Shown piece by piece: positions 16,026 through 24,988 of a stretch of DNA of 64,000 nt (positions within the stretch are counted from its first letter, which is position 1; every line of letters starts with the position of its first letter). Source of the DNA: Methylacidimicrobium sp. AP8 (GTDB lineage: Bacteria; Verrucomicrobiota; Verrucomicrobiia; Methylacidiphilales; Methylacidiphilaceae). Position numbers and translations under genes: made by a program. Location of the stretch: the NCBI RefSeq assembly GCF_903064525.1, contig NZ_LR797830.1, forward strand, positions 186,001-250,000. The letters are read 5' to 3'. The notes under the pieces were generated by a model that searched no databases, was not told where the DNA came from, and worked only from the letters and a program-made list of their open reading frames with translations.

Positions 16026-17258
16026 ATGAGTATAGCCTCCTCACCGGCAAAGGTAAATTTGCGAACCCCGGAAGTCATGAGCGTCGTGCAAGCGGAGGTG
16101 GAGAAACACTATCGGAGTCCACTGGTCGAGCATCTGCAGGCTACGGGAGGATGCCTTGCCGCAGCGGGCCTGACGGTGCGCCTGGCCAAGGCGTTCGGAT
16201 TCTGCTACGGGGTCGAGCGGGCAATCGACTTGGCCTATGCCACTACCAAGGTGTTCCCCGATCGACGCATCTTTCTCCTGGGCGAAATCATCCATAACCC
16301 CGAGGTGAACGATCAGTTGACAGCCATGGGCATTCAGCGCCTGCAGGAACACGGAGGCGAGTCGGATCTCGATGATCTCAATGCTTCGGATGTCGTGATC
16401 GTCCCTGCTTTCGGGGCCCAGGTCAAAACGATGGCGCGCATCGCCCAGATCGGGTGCCGGATCGTCGATACGACCTGCGGAGACGTGATGACGGTCTGGA
16501 AGCGGGTCCGGCAGTATCGGAGGGAGGGTGTGACCTCGATCATTCACGGAAAGGCGTGGCATGAGGAGACCAAGGCCACCGCTTCCCGCGCCGTCGGGGA
16601 AGACGGCAGCGGCCACTACCTGGTGGTCTACGACTTGGCCGAGACCGATCTTGTCTGCGAGTACATCCGCAAAGGTGGAAACAAGGAGGAGTTCCTCCGG
16701 AGGTTTCAAGGGGCCATCTCGCCGTCGTTCGACCCGGATATCCATTTGCAGTTCGTCGGTGTCGCCAATCAGACCACGATGATGCGGGGCGAAACCGAGG
16801 AGGTGCAGCGGCGGATCCGTCAAGCCATCATCGACCGCTACGGACCGGAGAAGCTTTCGGAGCACTTCCGCTACTTCGATACCATTTGCGGCGCAACGCA
16901 AGAACGGCAAGACGCGCTGCGCGAGATGCTCGATCACCAGAAACTCGATCTTTTGATCGTCGTCGGGGGCTACAACAGCAGCAATACCAGCCATTTGGCG
17001 GAAATGGGAGAAAGCCGCCTGCCGACCTATTTCCTCAAAAACGCCGAAAAGATCATCTCCACCCGCCGGATCCTCCATTGGGATTTGCACAAGGGATGCG
17101 AGGTGCTCACCGAGCCCTGGCTTCCCGAGGGCGATGTCGAGATCGGAATCACCGCTGGCGCCTCTTGTCCGAACAACCTGATCGAGGAAACGATCCGGCG
17201 CCTTTATGAGTTGCGCGGCGTCGACGTCACGGCGATTCTTCCTGTTTCCGGCGGCTGA
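16026..17258 (+). CDS. ispH: 4-hydroxy-3-methylbut-2-enyl diphosphate reductase
   Basis: IspH makes IPP and DMAPP from HMBPP, the last step of the MEP isoprenoid pathway, with a [4Fe-4S] cluster. The three cluster cysteines are seen in KAFGFCYGVERA, VDTTCGDVM and TAGASCPNNLIEETI. At about 410 residues it is the long form found in cyanobacteria, plants and some Verrucomicrobia, rather than the 310-residue E. coli form. The start at 16026 keeps the N-terminal KVNLRTPEVMSVVQAEV region, which I recall as conserved in this form; ATG 16077 is an alternative. The first bases overlap the longest version of the divergent ABC-like gene. pepA follows 42 bp later. Confidence 0.93.
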   Translation: MSIASSPAKVNLRTPEVMSVVQAEVEKHYRSPLVEHLQATGGCLAAAGLTVRLAKAFGFCYGVERAIDLAYATTKVFPDRRIFLLGEIIHNPEVNDQLTAMGIQRLQEHGGESDLDDLNASDVVIVPAFGAQVKTMARIAQIGCRIVDTTCGDVMTVWKRVRQYRREGVTSIIHGKAWHEETKATASRAVGEDGSGHYLVVYDLAETDLVCEYIRKGGNKEEFLRRFQGAISPSFDPDIHLQFVGVANQTTMMRGETEEVQRRIRQAIIDRYGPEKLSEHFRYFDTICGATQERQDALREMLDHQKLDLLIVVGGYNSSNTSHLAEMGESRLPTYFLKNAEKIISTRRILHWDLHKGCEVLTEPWLPEGDVEIGITAGASCPNNLIEETIRRLYELRGVDVTAILPVSGG

Positions 17259-17300
17259 GGACGCTTCGATGGTCGCGGGAGGCGGAATTCTGGAGGTCCG

Positions 17301-18725
17301 ATGGGTGCGGTCTTGACGGTGGAGGAGTTGCCGCAGCAGGGCGATCGCGTCGTCTTTGTGCGCAAGGGGGAGTTTTCCATGCCGGGAGTGCCGCCGGAAG
17401 AGTTCGACGGCGCGAAGCTGGCCACTTTGCTCTGGCGGGAAGCGCAAGGACGCACCGTCTACGTCGGTTTGGGAGACGGTCCCGTTACGGCCGATCTTCT
17501 CCGGAAGGCGGCGGGGACCGGAGTCAAGCTCCTGCGCAAGCTGGGAGGAGAGGAGATCCACCTCGATTGCACCGCCTATCCGGAATGGGCCGGCGTTGCC
17601 GTCGAAGGGGCCCTGCTCGCTTCCTATCGGTTCGAGGATTTTCGGATGCCCGAGTCCCGAAGCAAGACGATGCTGCGAACGCTCACGGCGGCTGTGGGCA
17701 AGGCCGATTCCGGAAAGGTCCGCGCCGAGGTCGAGCGTTCCGTCATCCTGGCCGAGGCCGTCAACTACGTTCGACAGATCGGCAATCAACCCGCCAACGT
17801 CGTGACCCCGGCGGTGCTCGCCGAAAAGGCGCGGGAGCTCGCCGCCGAATGGCGGCTCTCTTGCACCATCCTGGGTCCGAAGGAACTGGAAGAGGGCGGC
17901 TTCGGGGGCATTCTCGCCGTGGGGAAGGGATCGGATAACCCGCCCCGGTTGATCGTTTTGGAACATCGGCCGACGGACGCCCCGCCGGTCGTCGTCGTAG
18001 GCAAGGCTGTCACCTTCGATTCCGGGGGAATCTCGATCAAGCCCGGCGAGCACATGGACGAGATGAAGTTCGACAAGATGGGAGGCTGTGCGGTCCTCGG
18101 GATCCTGCTCGCGGCGAGCCGGCTGCGTTTGCCCGTCCCGCTGGTCGGCGTCGTCGCCAGCGCCGAGAACATGCCAAGCGCCCGTGCCTATCGTCCTGGA
18201 GACGTGATCCGCAGCTTCGGGGGGAAGACGATCGAGGTGCTCAACACCGATGCCGAAGGACGGATCCTTCTCGCCGACGCGATCGGTTATGCCGTGGAGC
18301 GCTTCGCGCCGCGGGTGCTCTTCGACCTTGCTACCTTGACGGGTGCCTGCATCGTGGCCTTGGGCCGGAATCGTGCCGGAGTGTTCTCTCCGGACCCGCT
18401 CCTTCGGGACCGGCTGTGGCAGCTCGGGGAGGAGGCGGGGGATCCGGTCTGGCCTCTGCCCTTGGGGGAAGAGTTCGGGGAGGCCATTCGGAGCGATGTG
18501 GCGCTGGTGAAGAACGTCTCGGGCGCTCGAGAGGGGGGTGCATCGGTCGGAGCCGCTTTCCTCCAGCATTGGGTGGGGAAGATCCCTTGGGTTCACCTGG
18601 ACATTGCGGGACCGGCTTGGGTCAACCGCGAGCTTCCCTACTTGGAGAAAGGGGTGACGGGTTGCGGTGTGCGGCTCCTGATCCGCTATCTGCTTTCCCT
18701 GGCAACCCAAGAACCCCGGTCATGA
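17301..18725 (+). CDS. pepA: leucyl aminopeptidase (M17 family)
   Basis: A cytosolic M17 metallo-aminopeptidase of 474 residues that removes N-terminal residues from peptides using two metal ions. The C-terminal catalytic domain shows VGKAVTFDSGGISIKPG, the DEMKFDKMGGCAVLG lysine/aspartate block and the family signature NTDAEGRILLADA, followed by FDLATLTGACIVALG. The N-terminal domain (residues 1-150) is the more variable M17_N type. The ATG has GGAGG four bases upstream. Its stop overlaps the next gene's ATG by four bases. Confidence 0.95.
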   Translation: MGAVLTVEELPQQGDRVVFVRKGEFSMPGVPPEEFDGAKLATLLWREAQGRTVYVGLGDGPVTADLLRKAAGTGVKLLRKLGGEEIHLDCTAYPEWAGVAVEGALLASYRFEDFRMPESRSKTMLRTLTAAVGKADSGKVRAEVERSVILAEAVNYVRQIGNQPANVVTPAVLAEKARELAAEWRLSCTILGPKELEEGGFGGILAVGKGSDNPPRLIVLEHRPTDAPPVVVVGKAVTFDSGGISIKPGEHMDEMKFDKMGGCAVLGILLAASRLRLPVPLVGVVASAENMPSARAYRPGDVIRSFGGKTIEVLNTDAEGRILLADAIGYAVERFAPRVLFDLATLTGACIVALGRNRAGVFSPDPLLRDRLWQLGEEAGDPVWPLPLGEEFGEAIRSDVALVKNVSGAREGGASVGAAFLQHWVGKIPWVHLDIAGPAWVNRELPYLEKGVTGCGVRLLIRYLLSLATQEPRS

Positions 18726-20122
18726 GCCGCTGCCTGTCCCTACCTGCCTCTTTCCGCCGGCTCCTTCCTGTAGCTCTCGGTGTCGTTCTCCTCGCCGGAA
18801 AGGCGCCGGCCGCGCTTGCCGGCGGGTCGGGGGATGTGCGCATCTGGGGGATCCGGCCCGGAAAGATCCAGCGAGCCTACGATGCCTTGCCGCGCGCGGA
18901 CGGCGGTCTCTGGCTGCTGGCATCGGCATTGCCCGCGGAGCGGCGGACGATGCCCGTCGAGCTGAGCCGCTGGGCGCCCGGAGGGCGCCTACTTTGGACG
19001 AGGACGATCCTGGACTCCGTTCCGTTCGACATCCGGTTTCACCTTGTCCCCGAGCCCGCCGGAGAGGTGGTGGTAGCCGGTCGGTCGGGCGGCGCTCTGC
19101 GGATCTGGCGGTTTTCGGAGGCAGGAGAATTGCTTTGGGGACGGCAGGTGGCCGCCGATCCGGCCGATCCGAACGAGGCGGTCACGCCCGATGGGAAGGG
19201 AGGACTCTATGTCGCCGTGCGCCAGCCTCCCTCGGGCAAGGGGAGCTTCGATCGACCGGAAATATCCGAAGGGGAGACACGGATCTTTCACTATTCCAAA
19301 AAAGGTCTCCTCCAGCAGAGCTATTCCCTTGCGGCCGTTCCGGAATGTAAACAGGCGGGAGCGAGCTGGCTGGCGACTGCCCCTCTGGGGATCCAGCATC
19401 CGGTAGCGATCGCCGCCTTGCCGGCGGGCGGGATCGCCGTGGTCGGCTATTTTGCCGGAATGTCGAGTGATCCGCTGACCCGTCCCCCGGGCTCGCCCAG
19501 GGAGAGGCTCGACTATGGGTGGCTTTCGTCGGCAGCGGGAGAAGTCCCGCAGGTGAAGATCTTCGTGGATCGGTGGGATGACTCCGGGCGGCGGCTCTGG
19601 TCCCGCCTCTTCGGCCGGATGTGGAACAACCTCGCGTTTGCCGTGGCCGGCTCCGAGCGCGGCGCGGTCGCGATCGCGGGCAGCAGCGTATGGGGGGCTT
19701 GTCCGGGCGATCGTTCGCTGCGGCCGAGCGGGCTGCGGCTTTTCGTCGCCGAATACGGCGGGGAGCCCGCCTCCCTCCGCTGGTGTCGGGAAATCGAAAA
19801 CAATCTCTCCATCGGACCGATGGCGCTCCGGTATGGAGCCGATGGAAGCCTCTGGCTGTTGGGGGAAGCCAAGGGGCCGCTTGTTTCGGCCGACCCGTTG
19901 GCGCAGGCGGGCAGAGTCTATGTGGCTAGGCTCGACTCCGTCGGCCGTCTCCAGTGGAGACACCAGTTCGGGGAGGGAACCAGCCGGCCATTCCCGCACA
20001 TCGCCCTCGGCCCCGAAGACCGCCCCGCCGTGGCGTGGGCGACCGCGGCATTGGGAAGCCGACACCGTTCGCAAGAAGGGGAAAGCATTTCCGTCGGCCT
20101 GCTTCCCGAGGTCATCCGGTAG
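18722..20122 (+). CDS. secreted beta-propeller-like protein, unknown function
   Basis: A 466-residue protein with a signal peptide (FRRLLPVALGVVLLAGKAPAALA, cut near residue 34). The long mature part is built of repeated beta-strand units such as GGLWLLASALPAE, GEVVVAGRSGGALRIWRFSEAG, GGIAVVGYFAG and GSLWLLGEAKGPL. These recurring G-x-hydrophobic-x-G blocks separated by W/D/G turns suggest a beta-propeller. No enzymatic motif is seen. It is translationally coupled to pepA by an ATGA overlap, yet it is exported while PepA is cytosolic. The fold is inferred. Confidence 0.7.
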   Translation: MSRCLSLPASFRRLLPVALGVVLLAGKAPAALAGGSGDVRIWGIRPGKIQRAYDALPRADGGLWLLASALPAERRTMPVELSRWAPGGRLLWTRTILDSVPFDIRFHLVPEPAGEVVVAGRSGGALRIWRFSEAGELLWGRQVAADPADPNEAVTPDGKGGLYVAVRQPPSGKGSFDRPEISEGETRIFHYSKKGLLQQSYSLAAVPECKQAGASWLATAPLGIQHPVAIAALPAGGIAVVGYFAGMSSDPLTRPPGSPRERLDYGWLSSAAGEVPQVKIFVDRWDDSGRRLWSRLFGRMWNNLAFAVAGSERGAVAIAGSSVWGACPGDRSLRPSGLRLFVAEYGGEPASLRWCREIENNLSIGPMALRYGADGSLWLLGEAKGPLVSADPLAQAGRVYVARLDSVGRLQWRHQFGEGTSRPFPHIALGPEDRPAVAWATAALGSRHRSQEGESISVGLLPEVIR

Positions 20123-20329
20123 GTTCGTCCTACGAAACCGGAATGTCGAGCAATGGGGCGAGCCCCTGTCACCAATCCGAACGGCGCGGAGAAAATCCGA
20201 TTGACGGCTACTGCTGGTCATTCCACGATCAGGTTCTCTCATTTCTGGGAGAACAATGATTTTGCCGAGGGAGCGATACGGATCTGCTCGGACCTGCGAT
20301 CCGTTTTTTCCGGGGGAACCTGTCCATCC

Positions 20330-21160
20330 ATGATCAAGCATCGAGTGACCGTCCCGATTCAAAGCAAGGGCAACGTGGGTAAATCGACGGAGGCAATCGC
20401 CCGTCTGGGCTGGATGTCGGCGCGAGGCCTCTCCTGGCGGGCGTTCGACCTCGATTCGGACAATCGCACCTTATCCAAGGCTGTTCCGGGTGTTCAGGTG
20501 GTCGAGCTTTCCGAGGAACCGGAGACCGATCTGATCCGCCTTTTCCGCACCGTTCCGGAGTCGTCCCTTACCCTGATCGATCCGCGCGCGCACCTTTCGC
20601 GCATTCTGCTCCGCTCCTTGGAGGCCGTGCGCTTTTTCCAGTACGCGGGCAAGGAGCCGGACACCCGCGTTACCATCCTTTTCTACCCCATGGACGATCT
20701 GTCTGTCATGGACGAGATCGCGGAGGTGGTCGAACGCGTAGGGAATCAGGCGGACTATGTCGTCGTCCGGAACCGGGCTCGTATCCCGCGCATTCGCATG
20801 TACGAGGGCAGCGAGCTGGAGAAGGAGCTGCTCTCCCTTGGGGCTACGACCCTGGAGGTGCCGGCGCTGCTCTCCGATACCCGAGACGCTCTTGCCGCTC
20901 TGGAAATCGGATTGCAGCGGGGGATCTCGCCGGTGCAGGCGCTCGTCGATCCGGAGGTGAAGCTCGATCTGATTCACCGGATCATTCTGGAAGATTGGCT
21001 TCGGCTCCTCTTCGGGCGGTACGAACGGGCGGCCGCTCTTCTTTTGGCGGGAGAGGAAGCGGAAAAGATCGCTCGCGCCGCTATGACGGCGGCGGATGCC
21101 GAGCGGGAGCCCCCGAGGATTCGACGGGGAGGGAAGGTGAATCTTCAAAACCTTTTATGA
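20330..21160 (+). CDS. P-loop ATPase of the ParA/MobD/TraL type
   Basis: A 276-residue protein whose N-terminus reads KHRVTVPIQSKGNVGKSTEAIARLGWM. This is a deviant Walker A motif (KGNVGKST) close to those of ParA/MinD ATPases and of plasmid mobilisation proteins such as MobD/TraL. It is followed by AFDLDSDNRTLSK and, in the Walker B position, LTLIDPRAHLSRIL. The C-terminal third is helical. The ATG at 20330 was chosen because it places the P-loop about 16 residues from the start. The stop overlaps the next gene by four bases. ParA-like partition or positioning, or a remnant of a mobilisation module, are the possible roles; no relaxase or origin is seen nearby. Confidence 0.7.
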   Translation: MIKHRVTVPIQSKGNVGKSTEAIARLGWMSARGLSWRAFDLDSDNRTLSKAVPGVQVVELSEEPETDLIRLFRTVPESSLTLIDPRAHLSRILLRSLEAVRFFQYAGKEPDTRVTILFYPMDDLSVMDEIAEVVERVGNQADYVVVRNRARIPRIRMYEGSELEKELLSLGATTLEVPALLSDTRDALAALEIGLQRGISPVQALVDPEVKLDLIHRIILEDWLRLLFGRYERAAALLLAGEEAEKIARAAMTAADAEREPPRIRRGGKVNLQNLL

Positions 21161-21819
21161 ACGTCCCGGAGGTGGAGGAACGCGAAGATCCGCAGCGGTA
21201 CTGGAAGGCTGCGATCGCCCATCTCCCGCCGGAAAAGCAGCAAGCGGCCTGGGAATGGTACCGCAGCCGCTCGGAAGCCGCCCATTCCTTCGACAGCCTC
21301 AGCGGTCTTCTGCTTCTTCTCGAGGCTAACGCCGCATACCTGGAGCGCGTGCCTAAGGCGGTGCAGGAGCTGCTGGAAAGCGCCGCCAACCATGCAGCCG
21401 GCACAGTCCCCTTTCAAGAGGACTGGCAGCGGTTGTTGGGGTACATGGACCATTATACGACGCAATTGCAGGAGCTCTTGGGTTCTTCATCGCAGCAATG
21501 GCAAGGGCAGCTGGCGGCGGAGACCTCGCGGCTTTCCGCGCTTCTGTCGCAAATGAGCGAGCTGATGCAGCAGAACATCCTTCAGCTGCAAGAGCTCTTG
21601 GGTTCCTCGTCTCGGATGTGGCAAGAGAAGGTAGGGCGAGAGAGCGCGCAGCTGGCCGGACTCGTGTCCCAAATCACCGAGCAGAGCCGGATGCTGCAGA
21701 AGCGTCTGACCAGCCTGCGCCTCTGGGCCGTGGGCTTGCTCTTGGCGATCGGCTTTTTCGCCGGATGCTCTACTATCCTGCTCTTGCGTCTCCTGATGCC
21801 GAAGATCTTCGGCGTCTGA
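21157..21819 (+). CDS. coiled-coil protein with C-terminal membrane anchor, partner of upstream ATPase
   Basis: A 220-residue acidic, glutamine-rich protein. Residues 80-175 contain two copies of the unit LQLQELLGSSSxxWQxxxxxExxxLxxLxSQ, a near-perfect internal repeat predicted to be coiled coil. Residues 185-212 are a single membrane helix (LWAVGLLLAIGFFAGCSTILLLRLL). The N-terminal 60 residues include KQQAAWEWYRSRSEA. It is coupled by ATGA overlap to the P-loop ATPase gene, so it probably docks that ATPase to the inner membrane. Mobilisation gene clusters on some plasmids of acidophiles have a similar pair, but the function here is not known. Confidence 0.65.
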   Translation: MNVPEVEEREDPQRYWKAAIAHLPPEKQQAAWEWYRSRSEAAHSFDSLSGLLLLLEANAAYLERVPKAVQELLESAANHAAGTVPFQEDWQRLLGYMDHYTTQLQELLGSSSQQWQGQLAAETSRLSALLSQMSELMQQNILQLQELLGSSSRMWQEKVGRESAQLAGLVSQITEQSRMLQKRLTSLRLWAVGLLLAIGFFAGCSTILLLRLLMPKIFGV

Positions 21820-21861
21820 AGGCCGGCGTTCCGCACAAGCGTGCGGAGGTAGATGGCCAAC

Positions 21862-22326
21862 TCAGATGTCGAAGCTGATCGCGCGACGAGTCGCCAGCCT
21901 CAGCTCCTCGTCTTTCCGGACCAAGTCGGAAAGGGTGGTCCGATCCACCACCTCGCAGATCTTTTCCCGGACTTCCTTCATGACGACCCGAATCGTGCAG
22001 GTCTCCTCGTCCGGACAGTCCTCGCACGCCGCGTAGGCGCTCCCGCTCACGCAGCGGACAGGTGCGATCGGCCCGTCCATCAGCCGGATAATCTGGCCGA
22101 CGAGGATCGCATCCGGGACGTCGGCGAGCTGATAGCCTCCCCCTTTGCCTCGGCGGCTCTCCAGAATGCCCTTGTTTTTGAGTTCGAGCAGGATCGCTTC
22201 CAAAAACTTTTTGGGGATTCGTTCCTTCTCCGCGATCTCTCCGATGAGGATGCTGCCTTTCCCCCGGGAACGCGCCAAGTAGACGAGGGCGCGTAAGGCG
22301 TATTTGCTTCTTCGGGTAAGGACCAT
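21862..22326 (-). CDS. Rrf2-family transcriptional regulator
   Basis: A 154-residue regulator with the Rrf2 winged helix: LTRRSKYALRALVYLA, IGEIAEKERIPKKFLEAILLELKNKG and SRRGKGGGYQLA. These sensors often bind a 2Fe-2S or 4Fe-4S cluster. Four cysteines lie in the usual place (RC-x8-C-x2-C-x5-C, in VSGSAYAACEDCPDEETC), so iron-sulphur or redox/NO sensing is plausible. The ATG at 22326 has GGAAGA just upstream and gives the standard start; the frame is open further upstream. It is the last gene of the yggS-hypothetical-rrf2 run. Confidence 0.88.
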   Translation of the reverse strand: MVLTRRSKYALRALVYLARSRGKGSILIGEIAEKERIPKKFLEAILLELKNKGILESRRGKGGGYQLADVPDAILVGQIIRLMDGPIAPVRCVSGSAYAACEDCPDEETCTIRVVMKEVREKICEVVDRTTLSDLVRKDEELRLATRRAISFDI

Positions 22327-22391
22327 TTCTTCCGGACCGGCGACCAGCGGAATATACAAAATCGTGTCGCTCTCGGGGAGAGAAATGCGGG

Positions 22392-23192
22392 TTATTGGGG
22401 GAGAAATCCTTCGATTTCTTCGAGGTCTTCGCGCTGGTAGTCCTTGGGAGCCGTGAAGAGACTGGAAGGCGGGTCGGTCCACTGTTCGGCGATCAGTCGC
22501 AGACTCCCCGCTTCCCCTCCTGTCTTCCGCCAGGAAATGTCCCGGGGCATGCCGCTATCCTCCGGAAACGAAAGCCAGACCGCCAAAGCGGATTCCGGCC
22601 ACGCTTCCCGCCCCAGGAGAAAATGGAAAATCTGGGAAAGCACCTTCAACTCTTGGACGGTGGAGAGCCAGAGGGCCCGACAGTCTCCATTCATGGGAAA
22701 GGTGATAACCACCGCCTCCTCCGCTTCTTTCGCACGCCCCGTCCAGCGACCTTCTGGTCCCGGATCTCGGACCCAGGTGAAGCGGGCCAAGTCGTGAAAG
22801 ACGGGGGCTCGAGGAGGCGGTGACGATGTCGACGGAGTGAACGGGATCAAGGTTGGATCTTCGGGAAAGGGATCGGAGCGGAGGCGCCATCCGTTCTCCC
22901 GGTTCTTTTCCGCATTGGCATGAATGGTCGGCCAGTCAAAGGACCAGAAGTGGGCATCCAAGTGCTCGAGACCCAAAAAGGATTGGAGCTCGGTGTTGTA
23001 AATCAAGGAAAAGAGGGCGGCGGGCTGATCGATGCGGATATAGGGCCCACGCCGCAGCAGCGAGAGGCGTTCCTCCTTCCGATCGGTTTTCCAGAGAAAA
23101 TCCATCCGAAAGCCCTCCGCCGCGGCTAAGCCGTTGGCGGTCCAGGCCAGAGAGAGGAAGAGAGCGGGAAGAGCCTTCGGTCGAAGGATCAT
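22392..23192 (-). CDS. secreted protein of unknown function
   Basis: A 266-residue protein with a signal peptide (LPALFLSLAWTANGLAAAEG). The mature part is rich in Trp, Pro and charged residues, with no recognised domain. It alternates beta-like stretches (SLLRRGPYIRIDQPAALFSLIY, AVVITFPMNGDCRALW) with a Ser/Pro linker near residue 115. The repeated hydrophobic/basic strands and the size resemble lipoprotein-carrier or outer-membrane lipid-binding folds, but no motif settles this. Its ATG overlaps the yggS stop by four bases. Confidence 0.65.
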   Translation of the reverse strand: MILRPKALPALFLSLAWTANGLAAAEGFRMDFLWKTDRKEERLSLLRRGPYIRIDQPAALFSLIYNTELQSFLGLEHLDAHFWSFDWPTIHANAEKNRENGWRLRSDPFPEDPTLIPFTPSTSSPPPRAPVFHDLARFTWVRDPGPEGRWTGRAKEAEEAVVITFPMNGDCRALWLSTVQELKVLSQIFHFLLGREAWPESALAVWLSFPEDSGMPRDISWRKTGGEAGSLRLIAEQWTDPPSSLFTAPKDYQREDLEEIEGFLPQ

Positions 23193-23902
23193 CGGTGGAT
23201 GCGCGACCGCCGCGGGCCGAGCAGGGCCGTGCCGATGCGGACCATCGTGCTTCCCTCCTCGATCGCGATCGGAAAGTCGTGGCTCATGCCCATCGAGAGA
23301 ACGGGAAGGGCGAATCCCGTTTGGGCCTGGATTCGATCTCGTAGCGTCCGCATGCCCGCGAAGACGGGCCGAACCCTTTCCGGGTCCTCCGCAAAGGGCG
23401 CGATAGTGAAGAAGCCATGCAGCTCCAGTCCGGGGAGGGAATTGACCTCGTAGGTGAGCGATTCGGTCTCCTCGGGAGGGATTCCGAACTTGGTCGTTTC
23501 CCCGGAAATATTCACCTGGATCAACACCGAAATCCTCCGCCCCAGGGCCTCGGCTCCCTGGGAGAGAGCGTGCGCCAGCTCCGGAGAATCGACCGACTGC
23601 ACCCAGTCGAAGAGGTGAGCGGCTCGCTTCGCCTTGTTCGTCTGGAGATGCCCGATAAAATGCCATGTCCCCTTCGATCCCAAAATCTCGCGCTTTGCGG
23701 CCGCTTCCTGGACCCGATTTTCGCCGATGTCTTCGACTCCCAGAGAAAACAGCTCGGCCAAGACTTCCGGAGGCTGCGATTTTGTGGCGGCAACAAGACG
23801 GATCGCCTCCGGAGGACGCCCGGACTTGGCTGCGGCGACCTCGATGCGTTGCCGGAGCTCGGCCAGCCGGTCCGACAATGTCGTTGCTTGGGCGTAGTTC
23901 AT
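23189..23902 (-). CDS. pyridoxal phosphate homeostasis protein (YggS/PROSC family)
   Basis: A 237-residue PLP-binding single-barrel protein that buffers PLP and affects amino-acid metabolism. Conserved blocks seen are VAATKSQPPEVLAEL (PLP lysine), DIGENRVQEAAAK, WHFIGHLQTNKAK, VLIQVNISGETTKFG, HGFFTIAP and LSMGMSHDFPIAIEEGSTMVRIGTALLG. Length is normal. It is divergent from a LysR regulator across 39 bp. Confidence 0.95.
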   Translation of the reverse strand: MNYAQATTLSDRLAELRQRIEVAAAKSGRPPEAIRLVAATKSQPPEVLAELFSLGVEDIGENRVQEAAAKREILGSKGTWHFIGHLQTNKAKRAAHLFDWVQSVDSPELAHALSQGAEALGRRISVLIQVNISGETTKFGIPPEETESLTYEVNSLPGLELHGFFTIAPFAEDPERVRPVFAGMRTLRDRIQAQTGFALPVLSMGMSHDFPIAIEEGSTMVRIGTALLGPRRSRIHR

Positions 23903-23941
23903 GAAATTGACAATTTATTAGTTTTGTTTAAAGGTGAATCG

Positions 23942-24874
23942 ATGCAACTGGAGACCTTAAAGGTCTTTCGTGATCTTGTCGATTCGCGGAGCTTCAGCAA
24001 AGCCGCGCAGTGCAATTCCATCTCCCAATCGGCCGTCAGCCAGCAAATTCGGGGGCTCGAAGAGCGTTTTCGGCTTCCGCTGCTGGAACGGGGTGCCGGT
24101 CGGCGCATCGGCCTGACTCCGGAAGGGGAGCTCGTGTACCAGACGGCCAAGGAGATCGTCGCCCTCTACCAGACCCTCCAGAATCGGATTGCGGAGGTAA
24201 GGAACACGATCGCCGGCACGATTCGGGTTTCGACGATTTACAGCGTCGGGCTCTACGAGCTGCCTTCCTATCTGAAAAAGTTCCTCCGCGAGTATCCGAA
24301 GGTAAACGTGCGCGTGGAGTACCGTCATTCGCGACAGGTATATGAAGATGTCGCCGATGGATCTTGCGATGTGGGAATCGTTGCGTTTCCTGTTGTCCGC
24401 AAGGGGATGAAGGCCATCCCGTTCCGAACGGATCGGCTCATTTTCCTCTGCCATCCGCAGCATCCGCTGGCCAAGCGGAAGGAAGTGGAACTGGAAGAGA
24501 TCGCCCGGCACGGTTTCGTCGGCTTTACCTCGGACATGCCGACGCGGAAGGGGATTGATCAGCTCTTCCGGGATCGCAACCTGGAAATCCGGCCGGTGAT
24601 GGAGTTCGACAACATCGAAACGGTGAAGCGGGCCGTCGAGATCAACATCGGAGTTTCCATCGTGCCTGCCGCAACTGTGGCGCAAGAAGTGCTCAACGGA
24701 TCGCTCTCGGCGGTGGAAATTGCGGGAGAACCTCACTACCGGCCGATCGCCTTGCTCTACAAGTCGGGCAGAATCCTCTCCCCGGCCGTCAAGCGCTTCT
24801 TGGAGGTTCTTCAGGAAGACAACAAGACCGAGGGGACCGTCGAAGCGGACACGCCGAAGGCCGTGGGCGAGTAG
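23942..24874 (+). CDS. LysR-family transcriptional regulator
   Basis: A 310-residue regulator. Residues 1-60 form the winged helix-turn-helix (METLKVF-type opening, FSKAAQCNSISQSAVSQQI). Residues 90-295 form the periplasmic-binding-like effector domain (IRVSTIYSVGLYELP, DVGIVAFPV, VEINIGVSIVPAATV). The ATG follows AAGGTGA with four-base spacing. The gene is read away from yggS across a short AT-rich gap containing TTGACA, and it lies upstream of the dihydroorotate dehydrogenase-like gene. The effector and targets are unknown. It broadly resembles the CysB/CbbR size class. Confidence 0.9.
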   Translation: MQLETLKVFRDLVDSRSFSKAAQCNSISQSAVSQQIRGLEERFRLPLLERGAGRRIGLTPEGELVYQTAKEIVALYQTLQNRIAEVRNTIAGTIRVSTIYSVGLYELPSYLKKFLREYPKVNVRVEYRHSRQVYEDVADGSCDVGIVAFPVVRKGMKAIPFRTDRLIFLCHPQHPLAKRKEVELEEIARHGFVGFTSDMPTRKGIDQLFRDRNLEIRPVMEFDNIETVKRAVEINIGVSIVPAATVAQEVLNGSLSAVEIAGEPHYRPIALLYKSGRILSPAVKRFLEVLQEDNKTEGTVEADTPKAVGE

Positions 24875-24988
24875 GGCTTGCCGCCGCTCCTTGTCAGCGC
24901 CTCTTGGGAAAGGAAAAGCTTTCCGGAGGAGTTTCGATCCCGCCCGTCCTGGGATAGCGAAAAGGAATGAAAGGAAAAAGGAGAATCC

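Noticed and set aside
16041-18710. 889-codon open frame on the minus strand opposite ispH and pepA
   Set aside because: It lies exactly antisense to two clear enzymes, its protein is rich in Arg, Gly and Asp without motifs, and long shadow frames are expected at this G+C content.
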